Shown piece after piece: positions 16,467-24,737 of a stretch of 64,000 nucleotides of DNA. The DNA is from Myxococcales bacterium. GTDB taxonomy: Bacteria > Myxococcota_A > Polyangia > Palsa-1104 > JAEUJZ01. Under the pieces are notes generated by a model. It worked only from the letters and a program-made list of their open reading frames with translations. It did not search any database and was not told where the DNA came from. The DNA is taken from positions 1 to 64,000 of the forward strand of contig JAEUKA010000018.1 of assembly GCA_016794465.1 (NCBI GenBank). The letters are read 5' to 3'. The translations under genes and the position numbers were made by a program. Within the stretch, counting starts at the first letter, position 1, and the number at the start of each line of letters is the position of its first letter.

Positions 16467-17057
16467 CTACTTCGCCAGCGCTTTTTCTAGGAAGTGCAGC
16501 CGATCATTGCCCCAGAACAGCTCGCCATCGACGACAAGAGCGGGCGCACCGAACACTCCCCTGCTGATCGCTTCATCGGTGTAGGCACGCAGCTTGTCTT
16601 TTACGGAAGCCGTCTCTGTTGCGGCCATCAGCTCGTCTGCATTCAGTCCGCACTCTCCGATCAGCTGCCGCAAGACATCGTCTTTCGAGATATCGAGATC
16701 TCGATCCCACATCGCCGCAAAGAAGCGCTGCGCCAAGACTCCGGACTGGCCACTCCCTTCCGCTGCAATCACCAGCCGCATCGCGCGAATCGTCGGCAGC
16801 GGAAAGTGACTCGACATCCGGAAGGGCACACCATACTCCTCTGCCCAGCGCGCCAGATCTTTGATCATGTACTGCGCCTTGGGCAGACAGACCGCCGGCA
16901 TCACGTTGCCTTGGGCTTTGAACACCGCCGCCAGCACCATGGGCTTCCACGCAACCTGCGCCGCGTACTTTTTCGCCAAGGCATCCAGCTGGGTTGCCGC
17001 CAGGTAGGAATAGGGGGAAGAGAGGTCGAAGTAGAAGTCGAGGTGCTTGCTCTGCAT
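16467..17057 (-). CDS. 2-hydroxychromene-2-carboxylate isomerase-like (DsbA/GST-kappa) protein
   Basis: The 196-aa product matches the thioredoxin-fold family that includes HCCA isomerase and kappa-class glutathione transferases: DFYFDLSSPYSYLAATQL at the N-terminus (the SPYSY serine being the thiolate-activating residue), LPKAQYMIKDLARWAEEYG, a helical insert, and GVFGAPALVVDGELFWGNDR at the C-terminus, where GAPA is the cis-Pro loop. Members use glutathione in aromatic-compound degradation, but many are of unknown substrate. It starts 13 bp after the membrane glycosyltransferase-like gene and probably shares its transcript. AGGGAA precedes the ATG. It is convergent with the kinase remnant, with 3 bp between the two. 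Confidence 0.8.
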   Translation of the reverse strand: MQSKHLDFYFDLSSPYSYLAATQLDALAKKYAAQVAWKPMVLAAVFKAQGNVMPAVCLPKAQYMIKDLARWAEEYGVPFRMSSHFPLPTIRAMRLVIAAEGSGQSGVLAQRFFAAMWDRDLDISKDDVLRQLIGECGLNADELMAATETASVKDKLRAYTDEAISRGVFGAPALVVDGELFWGNDRLHFLEKALAK

Positions 17058-17070
17058 GGTTCCCTTTCTA

Positions 17071-18633
17071 TCACGGAATCAGTCCGTGAATCAGCGGCAG
17101 ACAGTCTGTGCGCACCGCCAAGCGCAGCGGATTCCCAACCCCAATCGGCGCGGTATAAAAGCGATACTCAGGATGACTCTGTAGGGCGCTGACCATGCCG
17201 CGCAGCGTCGGATGTGCACAGCCAGTTCGCGGATCTTCAGCGGGGGAGTCACAGACCACCAGCAGCACCGCACACACGCCTTCGCGAATGGCTATCTCGG
17301 TGGCAGTCTGTCCCCACTGCTCTGATCCACGGGTCATCGGCAGCGCACCAATGGTCGGATGCGCCAGTCCCATCAGATCCACCGTCTTCCGATCGGCATA
17401 GTAGGGAATGTACCCCGCCGGAGCCACCGCCAGCGTCAGCGAAAGTGCAGAGTGCTGATGCAGCCACTCTCCCGCTGCTCTGCGCCAGTGACTACACGGC
17501 TGATCCCCCTCGGGAGCCAGCGCCCACGCAGCCTGCGCCGCCGACAACAGCAGCAGCGACAGCACCACTCCGCTGCGCGTGCCTTTGGGAATCCGGATCG
17601 TTGCCGACAGTCGCCCCAGCAGCTGCACCGTACAGGCAAACGGCCAGATCAGGAATCGCCCCCGTGACAGCTCGTCACCACCGAGCAGCATCAGCTCTCC
17701 CAGCGTCGAAAGGAGGACTCCCAACGCGAGCAGAGAGCCCGGATCTTGGCACAGCTCCTGCCGCCAGGTCTTGCGCAGCACCGCCAGCAGGAGCAGCCAC
17801 AGCACCACCAGCTGCGGCGCATCTTGCAGCACATAGCGACCGAAGCGCAGGATGTTGCGGGGCTCGATGCGGAACTTGGTCGCCACCGGCACCGCGACCG
17901 ACGTTCCGTACGACCAGTGATTCAGGGCCACATAGACCAGGATTCCCATCACACACGACACCACCACCACCGGAATCAGCCGCCGCGCCCGCGCATGAAA
18001 CACAAACAGACAGAGCAGTCCGCCCAGCAATTGCAGCGGTAGATCGGGACGGACCAGCGGACTCAGCACCCCGAGCAGCACGGCGGTCAGCAGCTCTGCT
18101 TCCCGGGCACGCGGCTCCACCGTTCGCTCACACGCGCGACCGACCACCGATAGGAAGTGGAGCCCGAGACAGAGCGCCAGCGTCGTCTCTAGGCCAGCAC
18201 TAGACCACAGCACCAGCGGTGGAAAGGTCGCAAACAGAGCCACCGAGGTCAGCAGCCGCTTCAGGTTCAGCGATCCCCACAGCGACACCGTCATCAGCAG
18301 GACAGAGCTGGCCCCAAAGCCAACTCCCAGCAGCCGCGCTCCCTCTTCGATCGAGACGCCGCCCAGCAGTCCCAGCCGCAGAAGATACGCCCACAGAATC
18401 GAGCTGTGCGCCTGCACCGGATGCCAGGAGTCCCACACCATTCCCAGTCCTCGGCTGTGCTGTAGGACATGGCGAAACAGGATGTAGGCATCGTCGGCGA
18501 CATAGTCGAGCTTGCGCCCCGCCGCGATCAGCCACAGCGACACCAAAACAAAGATCGCACAGAGAAGGAGCGACAGTCGCGGACGACTGCTGGTTCGCGC
18601 ATCGGCGATGACGCTATGTTGAGAACTCGACAC
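17071..18633 (-). CDS. GT-C-type polytopic membrane protein
   Basis: The 520-aa protein has about ten to twelve hydrophobic segments and, after the first, the motif YVADDAYILFRHVLQHSRGL. This resembles the DD-containing first periplasmic loop of GT-C glycosyltransferases such as arabinofuranosyl- and mannosyltransferases that use polyprenyl-linked sugars. The following VWDSWHPVQAHSSILWAYLL fits the same families. The C-terminal part (about 150 residues, with VDLMGLAHPTIG) is soluble and probably periplasmic. The sugar donor and acceptor are unknown. It would act in the inner membrane in surface glycan or lipid glycosylation. It lies upstream of the HCCA isomerase-like gene with a 13-bp gap. 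Confidence 0.65.
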   Translation of the reverse strand: MSSSQHSVIADARTSSRPRLSLLLCAIFVLVSLWLIAAGRKLDYVADDAYILFRHVLQHSRGLGMVWDSWHPVQAHSSILWAYLLRLGLLGGVSIEEGARLLGVGFGASSVLLMTVSLWGSLNLKRLLTSVALFATFPPLVLWSSAGLETTLALCLGLHFLSVVGRACERTVEPRAREAELLTAVLLGVLSPLVRPDLPLQLLGGLLCLFVFHARARRLIPVVVVSCVMGILVYVALNHWSYGTSVAVPVATKFRIEPRNILRFGRYVLQDAPQLVVLWLLLLAVLRKTWRQELCQDPGSLLALGVLLSTLGELMLLGGDELSRGRFLIWPFACTVQLLGRLSATIRIPKGTRSGVVLSLLLLSAAQAAWALAPEGDQPCSHWRRAAGEWLHQHSALSLTLAVAPAGYIPYYADRKTVDLMGLAHPTIGALPMTRGSEQWGQTATEIAIREGVCAVLLVVCDSPAEDPRTGCAHPTLRGMVSALQSHPEYRFYTAPIGVGNPLRLAVRTDCLPLIHGLIP

Positions 18634-18703
18634 GCGACTCCGGACAGACTGGTCAGCTGATCAATAGGAAGGGAGACAAGCGGCAGGAGGGGTTTCGCGT
18701 GCC

Positions 18704-19267
18704 TTAGGAGCCCTTGGCTTCGTCGATGATGGATCTGAGTAGCGTCAGAGCCTGGCTGCGCTCGGCCTCGCTGAGCTTGCCTTTGTGCAGGTAGCGCAGC
18801 GTGCCTTTCTTATCCACGAACAGCACCACCGACAGATCATTGCAGTTGCCCAGGTTCCACGCCTTCATTAGCAGCCGATCCGGATCGGTCAGGATGGTGG
18901 TGTTGTACTTCTTGATCTTGCTGCGAACGACCGAGCGGATGATCCAGTTGGGCTTGGCCGGAGCATCCTTCATGTTGGCGACGCCCATCGACTGAAACAC
19001 GTCTTTGGGAAGGTTCGCAGCCTTGACCGCGTCGGCAAACTCATCGTTCTGATCCGCCTCATCGGGGTCGGTATACATGATGAGCAGCACCTTGTTGCCC
19101 CACTCGGGAAGCCGCGCCGGGGCGTCCTTGGCATCGCGGACCTCCGGATTTTCGAGCTTGTCCCCGACCTTGGGCTCGGCCAGCGCACGGCTGGCGGGAA
19201 ACAGGACTGCGGACAGCGCCAGCGCAGACAGGATCGACATCACAGAGCGACTTTTGCGGTTCTTCAC
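18704..19267 (-). CDS. Exported YtfJ-like thioredoxin-fold protein
   Basis: The product (about 187 aa) begins with a signal peptide (MSILSALALSAVLFPASRALA) and is followed by a YtfJ-type domain: VGDKLENPEV, KVLLIMYTDPDEADQN, ILTDPDRLLMKAWNLG, SVVLFVDKKGTLRYLHKGKL. YtfJ proteins are periplasmic thioredoxin-fold proteins of unknown role and lack the CxxC pair, as this one does. Start: the GTG at 19267 has GAGGAG 7 nt upstream; an upstream ATG at 19306 has no such site. It is divergent from the DUF885 gene. Confidence 0.7.
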   Translation of the reverse strand: MKNRKSRSVMSILSALALSAVLFPASRALAEPKVGDKLENPEVRDAKDAPARLPEWGNKVLLIMYTDPDEADQNDEFADAVKAANLPKDVFQSMGVANMKDAPAKPNWIIRSVVRSKIKKYNTTILTDPDRLLMKAWNLGNCNDLSVVLFVDKKGTLRYLHKGKLSEAERSQALTLLRSIIDEAKGS

Positions 19268-19393
19268 GGGCCAACTCCTCAGGTAGACAGTCACGATCTT
19301 GTCCAAAGTAGCCTAGTAGTCTACGGCGATCGAATGGCCGGCTGTGCTTTTTCCCGGCTGGGGCCAAAAGCCTTGGTGATAGAAGAAGCCGAT

Positions 19394-21241
19394 ATGTCAA
19401 ACCGCACGCGCACTTCTTCGACTCTGACCTTGGACACGGACTTGGGATACTGGAAACAACGAGGAGGTGGACGACGCAGCCGGCGCTTCCATTCGCTCCT
19501 GGGTGCGGTGATGCTTTGGGGGTTGGCTGGCCCGCTGGGGCATTCCGCAGAGGCCGCTCCGACCCCCCCAAAGACGCAGGCCCGTCCCAAAAGCAGTGAG
19601 GAGAGTCGGCGGTTCGCTCTGCTGGTCGATCGCTTCGTCTTGGAGCTAGGCCAGCACTATCCCAGTGAGACGACCGACCTGGGACTGCATGACCATGACC
19701 CAGATCTGGAGGATCTGACCCCGGCGGGAGTCCAAAAGACCCTGGCGTGGCTGCTGGACTGGGATCGGCGCTTGGCGGCGATCGATCCGGAGCATCTCTC
19801 GGTGGATGAGCAGCTGGATCTGAAGCTGCTGCGGCACTCCCTCGTCACGCGGCGGTTCTCTCTGCACGATCTGCCGGACCACAAGCGACGACCGAATGCG
19901 TACTCGGGTCTGGCCTCGCGCAGTGTCAATGCGATCTTGAAGCGCAGCTATGCGCCGCTTGCGGAAAAGCTTCCCAGCGTGGTGTCGCGGCTGCGCAAGG
20001 CGAGCGCGCTGATTCGCCAGGCCCCGCAGCAGCTAGATGATGTCTCGGTGGCGTCGGTGGATGTGACGCTGCGGACGCTGCCGGCCACGATCGAGTTCTT
20101 CCGCCGCGATGTCCCGCTGGCGTTTGCCTCGGTGTCCGATCCCGCAAAGCAAAAGCAGCTCAAAGACGCTTGTGAGGAGACAGCGCTGGCGCTGACCGGC
20201 CTTCAGGACCATCTGCGCAAGGAAGGACGGGCGAAGGCCAAGCCGGACTTTGCGCTGGGCGAAGACCTGTTCCGGCGCGCGCTGTTTGCGGAGGAGATGA
20301 TCGACACCCCGATCGATCAGCTGCTGACCCAGGCCGAGGCCGAGCTTTCCCGCCTGCGGACCGAGTTTCAGAAGACCGCCGCCCGCATCGATGCCAAAAA
20401 GAGTGCCCAAGAGACGCAGACCGCTGTCGCCCAAGACCACCCGCAGCCGTCCGAGCTGCTCGCCTACACCGCGTCTCGGCTGGCCGCCCAGCGCAAGTTC
20501 CTTTTCGACCACAACATCGTCACCGTGCCTTCCGAGGTGCTGCCGCAGGTGCAGGAGACGCCGCCGTTTATGCGGGCCACGACGCTGGCCTCGATGGACA
20601 CGCCTGGGCCGTACGAAAAAGCCAGCGAGGCCTACTACTACATCACCCTGCCCGACCCCACCTGGAAGCCAGCTGAAACCGAGGACTTCCTGCGCGGCGC
20701 CCACAACCGCCCGCTCATCGATGTGGTGACGATTCACGAGGCGTTTCCCGGTCACTACGTCCAGTACCTGTGGATGAGCCGGCTCAGCAAGGTGCGGCAG
20801 GTGGCGCAGGTCGAGTCGAACTCCGAAGGCTGGGCGCACTACGCCGAAGAGATGATGATGGAAGAGGGCTACGCGAAAAGCGACCCCAAGGTACGGCTGA
20901 TGCAATTGCAAGATGCGCTGCTGCGAGCGGCGCGCTTTGTCGCCGGCATCCGCATGCACTGCCGAGGCATGACCCAAGCCCAGGCCGAAGCGTTCTTTGT
21001 CCGCGAGGGCTTGCAGATGAAGACCGTGGCCGAGCTGGAAGCCCGCCGAGGCACGCAAGACCCGCTCTACATCGTCTACACCTACGGGAAGCTGCAGATC
21101 CTCAAGCTGCGGGCGGACTACCAGGCCCAGCAGGGCAGCGCCTACAGCCTGCGGCAGTTTCATGACACGCTGCTGCGGTATGGACGGGCGCCGCTTTCAC
21201 TGATTCGAGCGGCGATGCTCGGTCCGTCCCCGAAGCTGTAG
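19394..21241 (+). CDS. Exported DUF885-family zinc metallopeptidase
   Basis: The product (about 615 aa) has an N-terminal basic and hydrophobic stretch (RRSRRFHSLLGAVMLWGLAG) that looks like an export signal. The body is a DUF885 domain; these proteins resemble M2/M32-type gluzincins. The metal site is visible as HEAFPGHYVQYLW near residue 447 (HExxxH) with the downstream glutamate in NSEGWAHYAEEMMMEEG. YTYGKLQILKLR near the end is another family hallmark. Members are thought to be peptidases or carboxypeptidases of the envelope, with substrates mostly unknown. I chose the ATG at 19394, but a start up to 60 bp upstream cannot be excluded. The enoyl-CoA hydratase gene follows after 34 bp. Confidence 0.8.
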   Translation: MSNRTRTSSTLTLDTDLGYWKQRGGGRRSRRFHSLLGAVMLWGLAGPLGHSAEAAPTPPKTQARPKSSEESRRFALLVDRFVLELGQHYPSETTDLGLHDHDPDLEDLTPAGVQKTLAWLLDWDRRLAAIDPEHLSVDEQLDLKLLRHSLVTRRFSLHDLPDHKRRPNAYSGLASRSVNAILKRSYAPLAEKLPSVVSRLRKASALIRQAPQQLDDVSVASVDVTLRTLPATIEFFRRDVPLAFASVSDPAKQKQLKDACEETALALTGLQDHLRKEGRAKAKPDFALGEDLFRRALFAEEMIDTPIDQLLTQAEAELSRLRTEFQKTAARIDAKKSAQETQTAVAQDHPQPSELLAYTASRLAAQRKFLFDHNIVTVPSEVLPQVQETPPFMRATTLASMDTPGPYEKASEAYYYITLPDPTWKPAETEDFLRGAHNRPLIDVVTIHEAFPGHYVQYLWMSRLSKVRQVAQVESNSEGWAHYAEEMMMEEGYAKSDPKVRLMQLQDALLRAARFVAGIRMHCRGMTQAQAEAFFVREGLQMKTVAELEARRGTQDPLYIVYTYGKLQILKLRADYQAQQGSAYSLRQFHDTLLRYGRAPLSLIRAAMLGPSPKL

Positions 21242-21275
21242 AATGGCAATCCAAGAACTGTCGGAAGGACTCTCG

Positions 21276-22052
21276 ATGCCAAGCCGTCTGCGCAAAGAAC
21301 GTCAAGGCGAAGTGCTGGTGCTGACGCTGTGGAACCGCGCGCGGGCCAACGCGGTGGATGATCGGCTGCTGCTGGCCATCCGGACCGCGATCCTGGAAGA
21401 AGCCGAGCGCGGGGCCAGGGCGGCGGTGCTGACCGGCTCGGGTGGGGTGTTCTGTGCCGGCTACGACCTGAATGCGCTGCCGGTAAGCCCGGACCACGAC
21501 TGGCTGCGGGGTCACGGCGAGCTGGAGGCCACGCTGCGGCTCTTGCGGGAAGGTCCGCTGCCGACTGTAGCGGCGCTGGGGGGCGCGGCGGTGGGAGCCG
21601 GCCTAGAGCTGGCGCTGTCGTGCGATCTGCGGGTCGCTCATCCCGAAGTGCTCGTCCAGATGCCGCCGGTCAAGCTGGGGATTGTCTACACGCTGGAGGG
21701 AATCTGGCGGCTGGCGACGTTGTGTGGGGCGGCGCGCGCGCGGGAGCTGCTGCTCTTGGCCGAGCCGGTCACGGCGGAAGCGGCGCTGCGGCTGGGGCTG
21801 CTGTCGCGGGTGGTGAAGGCAGAGTCGGTACTGGAGACAGCGCTTGCGCTGGCGCAAAAAATGGCGGCGCAGCCCCGGGCGGCGGTGCAAGGGACGCGGC
21901 GACTGCTGGAACACCTGCTGCGCGAGGGTCCAACGCTCAGCGAAGCGCAGGCCGAAGAGCTGTTGGCGCTGCGACTCGACTCGTGGCAGAGCCCGGAAGC
22001 CCACGCCGCCCGCGAGTCGCTCCGCCAGCGCCAGAAATCTGACCTTCGATAG
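21276..22052 (+). CDS. Enoyl-CoA hydratase/isomerase family protein
   Basis: The product (about 258 aa) has normal crotonase length. The oxyanion-hole and active-site regions are readable: RARANAVDDRLLLAIRTAI at the N-terminus, GSGGVFCAGYDL at about residues 52-63, and GGAAVGAGLELALSCDLRVA near 100-120. Crotonases hydrate or isomerise acyl-CoA double bonds, or carry out related reactions on CoA thioesters; the exact substrate is not evident. The glutamates of classical enoyl-CoA hydratase are not both obvious, so isomerase or another crotonase function is possible. GGAAGGA lies 6 nt before the ATG at 21276. The gene is followed by an unusual set of hairpins. Confidence 0.85.
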   Translation: MPSRLRKERQGEVLVLTLWNRARANAVDDRLLLAIRTAILEEAERGARAAVLTGSGGVFCAGYDLNALPVSPDHDWLRGHGELEATLRLLREGPLPTVAALGGAAVGAGLELALSCDLRVAHPEVLVQMPPVKLGIVYTLEGIWRLATLCGAARARELLLLAEPVTAEAALRLGLLSRVVKAESVLETALALAQKMAAQPRAAVQGTRRLLEHLLREGPTLSEAQAEELLALRLDSWQSPEAHAARESLRQRQKSDLR

Positions 22053-22055
22053 CTC

Positions 22056-22134
22056 GCGTGGGGCCCCCTCCTGTCGGACGCTTTTTTTCGTTCCGCAGGC
22101 GGCCCGAAAAAAAGGTCCTCGGTCGGCCCCACGC
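22056..22134. repeat. Long imperfect inverted repeat (two-part hairpin)
   Basis: Outer arms GCGTGGGGCC (22056-22065) and GGCCCCACGC (22125-22134) are perfectly complementary. Inner arms GGAC plus CTTTTTTTCG (22076-22090) and CGAAAAAAAGGTCC (22105-22118) pair with one bulged base. An internal loop separates the two parts and a 14-nt loop caps it. It begins 4 bp after the enoyl-CoA hydratase stop. It may serve as a transcription barrier or 3'-end stabiliser, or be a small mobile repeat. Confidence 0.65.
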
Positions 22135-22162
22135 TCATTGCTCAAACTGCTGGATTCTTGGT

Positions 22163-22192
22163 GGCTCGGCTTCGCTTCTGAGCCCTCTTTTT
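22163..22192 (+). terminator. Intrinsic terminator 1 behind enoyl-CoA hydratase
   Basis: GGCTC (22163-22167) and GAGCC (22180-22184) form a stem with a 12-nt loop, followed by CTCTTTTT. It is the first of three terminator-like hairpins in a row. Confidence 0.5.
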
Positions 22193-22209
22193 CCACTGCG
22201 CTGGTGCTC

Positions 22210-22234
22210 AAAGAGCGTTCGGGTGCTCTTTTTT
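22210..22234 (+). terminator. Intrinsic terminator 2
   Basis: AAAGAGC (22210-22216) pairs perfectly with GCTCTTT (22225-22231) around an 8-nt loop, and the run continues to six T residues. This is the most convincing terminator of the set and ends transcription before the cytochrome gene. Confidence 0.7.
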
Positions 22235-22253
22235 CGCTGCGCCAGTGGCCTGG

Positions 22254-22273
22254 GAGCGTCGGGGGGCTCTTTT
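22254..22273 (+). terminator. Intrinsic terminator 3, weaker
   Basis: GAGC (22254-22257) and GCTC (22266-22269) form a short stem around a G-rich loop, followed by four T residues. It is weaker than its neighbour and is probably a diverged copy of it. Confidence 0.4.
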
Positions 22274-22334
22274 CGGTCTGCGCCAGTGCGGCATCGTAGA
22301 CGTGGGCAGGCGGTCGCGGATATGATGGGTTGCA

Positions 22335-24737
22335 GTGGCTTGTCTTCCTCATCGCTTGCCTAGGGCCCTGTGCGCGCTGGCGCTGCTGGTCGGGCTTCTT
22401 GTTCCGGTTCTGGCCCAGGCCAGCTTCTTCGACTCATCGCCGGGCAAGCTGGCACGCGGGCACGCCGACCTGGAAGGCTCGGCCAACTGCATCAAGTGCC
22501 ACCCGCAGGGCAAGCGCGAGGTCGATGAGAAGAAGTGCCTCGACTGCCACAAGCCCATCGCCGACCGCATCTCGCAGAAGATTGGCCTGCATGCCTCGCC
22601 CAAAGCGCTGGGGCGACCGTGCGTGCTGTGTCACAAGGAACACCGGGGCGTGGAGGCGGACCTCTACGGCTGGGTGACGATGGGCGGGCAGCAGAAGTTC
22701 AACCACGACACCACCACCCGCTTTGCGCTGAGCGGTCGCCACTCGGTCGTCGAGTGCAAGGACTGTCACAAGCAGAAGACCGCCACCGGTCGCCCGAGCT
22801 TCCTGCTCGCCCCGATGGCCTGCGTCGGCTGCCACAAGTCCCCGCACGGCGAATTGCACGAACAAGTTGCCAACTGCGAGCGCTGTCACGACGCCAAGAA
22901 CTGGCGCGCGCTTGACCCAAGCAAGTTTGACCACAACCAAGACACGCGCTTCCCGATCGAAACCAAGCATGCCGGCGTGCCCTGCAACAGCTGCCACCCG
23001 CGCACGATGTTTCGGCTCAGCAACTGGACAACCGACTGCACGCCCTGCCACAAGAACGTCCACGGCGAGTCGCTGTTCGGCCAGAAGAAGTGCACGATGT
23101 GCCACAGCGCCAAGGTCGAGTGGAAGGCCATCGACTACGACCACAACCACAAGACCCGCTTTGCGCTGGAGGGCCCGCACAAGAAGCCGTGCGTCGCCTG
23201 CCACACTGCGACCGCCACCAAGTCCCCGGGCCGCAACTGCGACGCTTGCCACAAGGACGCGCACGAGGGTCGCTTCACCAAGACTGGCGACTGCACCGTC
23301 TGTCACTTGTCCACCAGCTGGGGCCCGGAGCTCAAGTTCGAGCACGGCAAGACTCGCTTCCCGCTGATGGGTCGTCACGCGGCGGTGTCGTGCCGCGCCT
23401 GCCACCGGGGCAAGAACCCCACCGAGTTCGAGAACTTCGACTCGATCGTAAAGGTAGTCACCACCGGCAAGGGCAAGAAGGCCACCACGGCTGCGCTCGA
23501 CTGCATGGGCTGCCACCAGCACGCCACCGTCCACAAAAAGCAGTTCACGTCGGACCAGTGCCTGCAGTGCCACCAAAAACCCGGCGAGGTCAAACAGAGC
23601 GTCGATCCCAAGTCGGTCAACGAGCGCGTCAAGATTGGCCACGGACCGGGCAAGCCGTTCCAGCTGATCGATGGCCACGTCATTGACGGCGTCCGCATCA
23701 AAGACTGTCGCTCGTGTCACAAAAATGACCAGTATCGCGACACTCCGTCGATGTGCGGCGCGTGTCACGAAGACCGACTGCACAAAGGCTCACTGGGCAA
23801 AGACACCTGCAACAACTGCCACGAGGGCGGGCGCTGGGCGGCGACCAAGTTCAACCACGACCAGAGCAGCTACCCGCTTATCGGCAAGCACAAAGAGGCG
23901 CGCTGCGAAGGCTGCCACCCGAGCCGACGCTACAAACCGACCCAGATGCAGTGCGGCGACAGTGGCTGCCACTTAAAAGACGACGCCCACCGCCGCAGCT
24001 TGGGCCTCCGCTGCGAGACGTGCCACAACCCGACCGGCCAGGTCAGCTTCGACCACAACGATCCCAAGGCCAAAGACCGCTGGCGACTGGAAGGCAAGCA
24101 CACGGCGGTGCGCTGCCAGGGCTGTCATACCTCGCAGAAGTACAAGCCGACGCCGAGCAACTGCCAGGACTGTCACGCCGACCCCGAGGCCCACAAGAAC
24201 GAGCTGGGGATTCGCTGCCAAGGCTGCCACGAGCCGGCGACCTGGAAAAAAGTCCACACCGGCCACGACATCTTCCCGGCTCGCTTTGGCGGCGCGCACG
24301 ACCGACTGTTCTGCAAGGAATGTCACCCCAGCGGACGGGTGCTACAGGGCTTGGCACAGCTGTGCATCGGCTGCCACCAGCGGGACGACGTGCATCACAA
24401 CTCGCTTGGGCCGCGCTGCAGTGACTGCCACACCCAGCAGACGTTCACGGGCGCGCGCTTCTATCACGATCGGGTCGGCTGCACCTTGACTGGCGTTCAC
24501 CGCGTCCTGCCGTGCAATGACTGTCACAAGGGCGGCAACTACACCGGGCTGTCGCCGGCCTGCGTCGCCTGTCACCGAGACGATGCGGTGCGGGCAGCGG
24601 CCTTGCGCATTACCACCGATGGAATGCCGCTCGGCGCGGCCAATCGCCACGATGCCCAGGTGAGCTGCGGGGCCTGCCACAACACCGCCAGCTTCCGTAG
24701 CAGTCGCCTGGTTGGAACGGACTCGGTGTGCCGATGA
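22335..24737 (+). CDS. Exported multihaem c-type cytochrome, about 30 haem sites
   Basis: The 800-aa product starts with a signal peptide (RALCALALLVGLLVPVLAQA). It has 29 CxxCH haem-binding motifs spread along its whole length, plus one CGDSGCH, a CX4CH variant near residue 540. The repeated pattern of paired motifs with histidine-rich FDH/YDHN-type segments between them resembles doubled-CxxCH and cytochrome c3-like repeats, so bis-His haem ligation along a wire is likely. No other domain is visible. The start is a GTG at 22335. Its stop overlaps the ATG of an outer-membrane barrel gene by 4 bp. That arrangement suggests a conduit passing electrons across the outer membrane, as in known porin-cytochrome systems; this role is inferred. 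Confidence 0.85.
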   Translation: MACLPHRLPRALCALALLVGLLVPVLAQASFFDSSPGKLARGHADLEGSANCIKCHPQGKREVDEKKCLDCHKPIADRISQKIGLHASPKALGRPCVLCHKEHRGVEADLYGWVTMGGQQKFNHDTTTRFALSGRHSVVECKDCHKQKTATGRPSFLLAPMACVGCHKSPHGELHEQVANCERCHDAKNWRALDPSKFDHNQDTRFPIETKHAGVPCNSCHPRTMFRLSNWTTDCTPCHKNVHGESLFGQKKCTMCHSAKVEWKAIDYDHNHKTRFALEGPHKKPCVACHTATATKSPGRNCDACHKDAHEGRFTKTGDCTVCHLSTSWGPELKFEHGKTRFPLMGRHAAVSCRACHRGKNPTEFENFDSIVKVVTTGKGKKATTAALDCMGCHQHATVHKKQFTSDQCLQCHQKPGEVKQSVDPKSVNERVKIGHGPGKPFQLIDGHVIDGVRIKDCRSCHKNDQYRDTPSMCGACHEDRLHKGSLGKDTCNNCHEGGRWAATKFNHDQSSYPLIGKHKEARCEGCHPSRRYKPTQMQCGDSGCHLKDDAHRRSLGLRCETCHNPTGQVSFDHNDPKAKDRWRLEGKHTAVRCQGCHTSQKYKPTPSNCQDCHADPEAHKNELGIRCQGCHEPATWKKVHTGHDIFPARFGGAHDRLFCKECHPSGRVLQGLAQLCIGCHQRDDVHHNSLGPRCSDCHTQQTFTGARFYHDRVGCTLTGVHRVLPCNDCHKGGNYTGLSPACVACHRDDAVRAAALRITTDGMPLGAANRHDAQVSCGACHNTASFRSSRLVGTDSVCR

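Larger units (their letters stand above)
22185..22291. repeat. Diverged 41-bp tandem repeats, about 2.6 copies
   Basis: Units start at 22185, 22226 and 22267, each with CTCTTTT, then a C/T-rich stretch, then CTGCGC(T/C)(G/A)GTG. The first two units are exactly 41 bp and also share GAGCGT-CGGG near their ends; the third is partial. Each unit boundary generates a GAGC...GCTC hairpin followed by a T-run, so the repeats are in effect repeated terminators. Confidence 0.6.

Noticed and set aside
20033..21163. 376-aa minus-strand frame inside the DUF885 gene
   Set aside because: It is antisense to a clear metallopeptidase gene and shows no protein features beyond compositional bias.
22434..23783. 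449-aa minus-strand reading frame inside the cytochrome gene
   Set aside because: It is exactly antisense to the 30-haem gene, has Val/Ala/Arg-rich composition expected from reverse reading of CxxCH-rich codons, and has no ribosome site.
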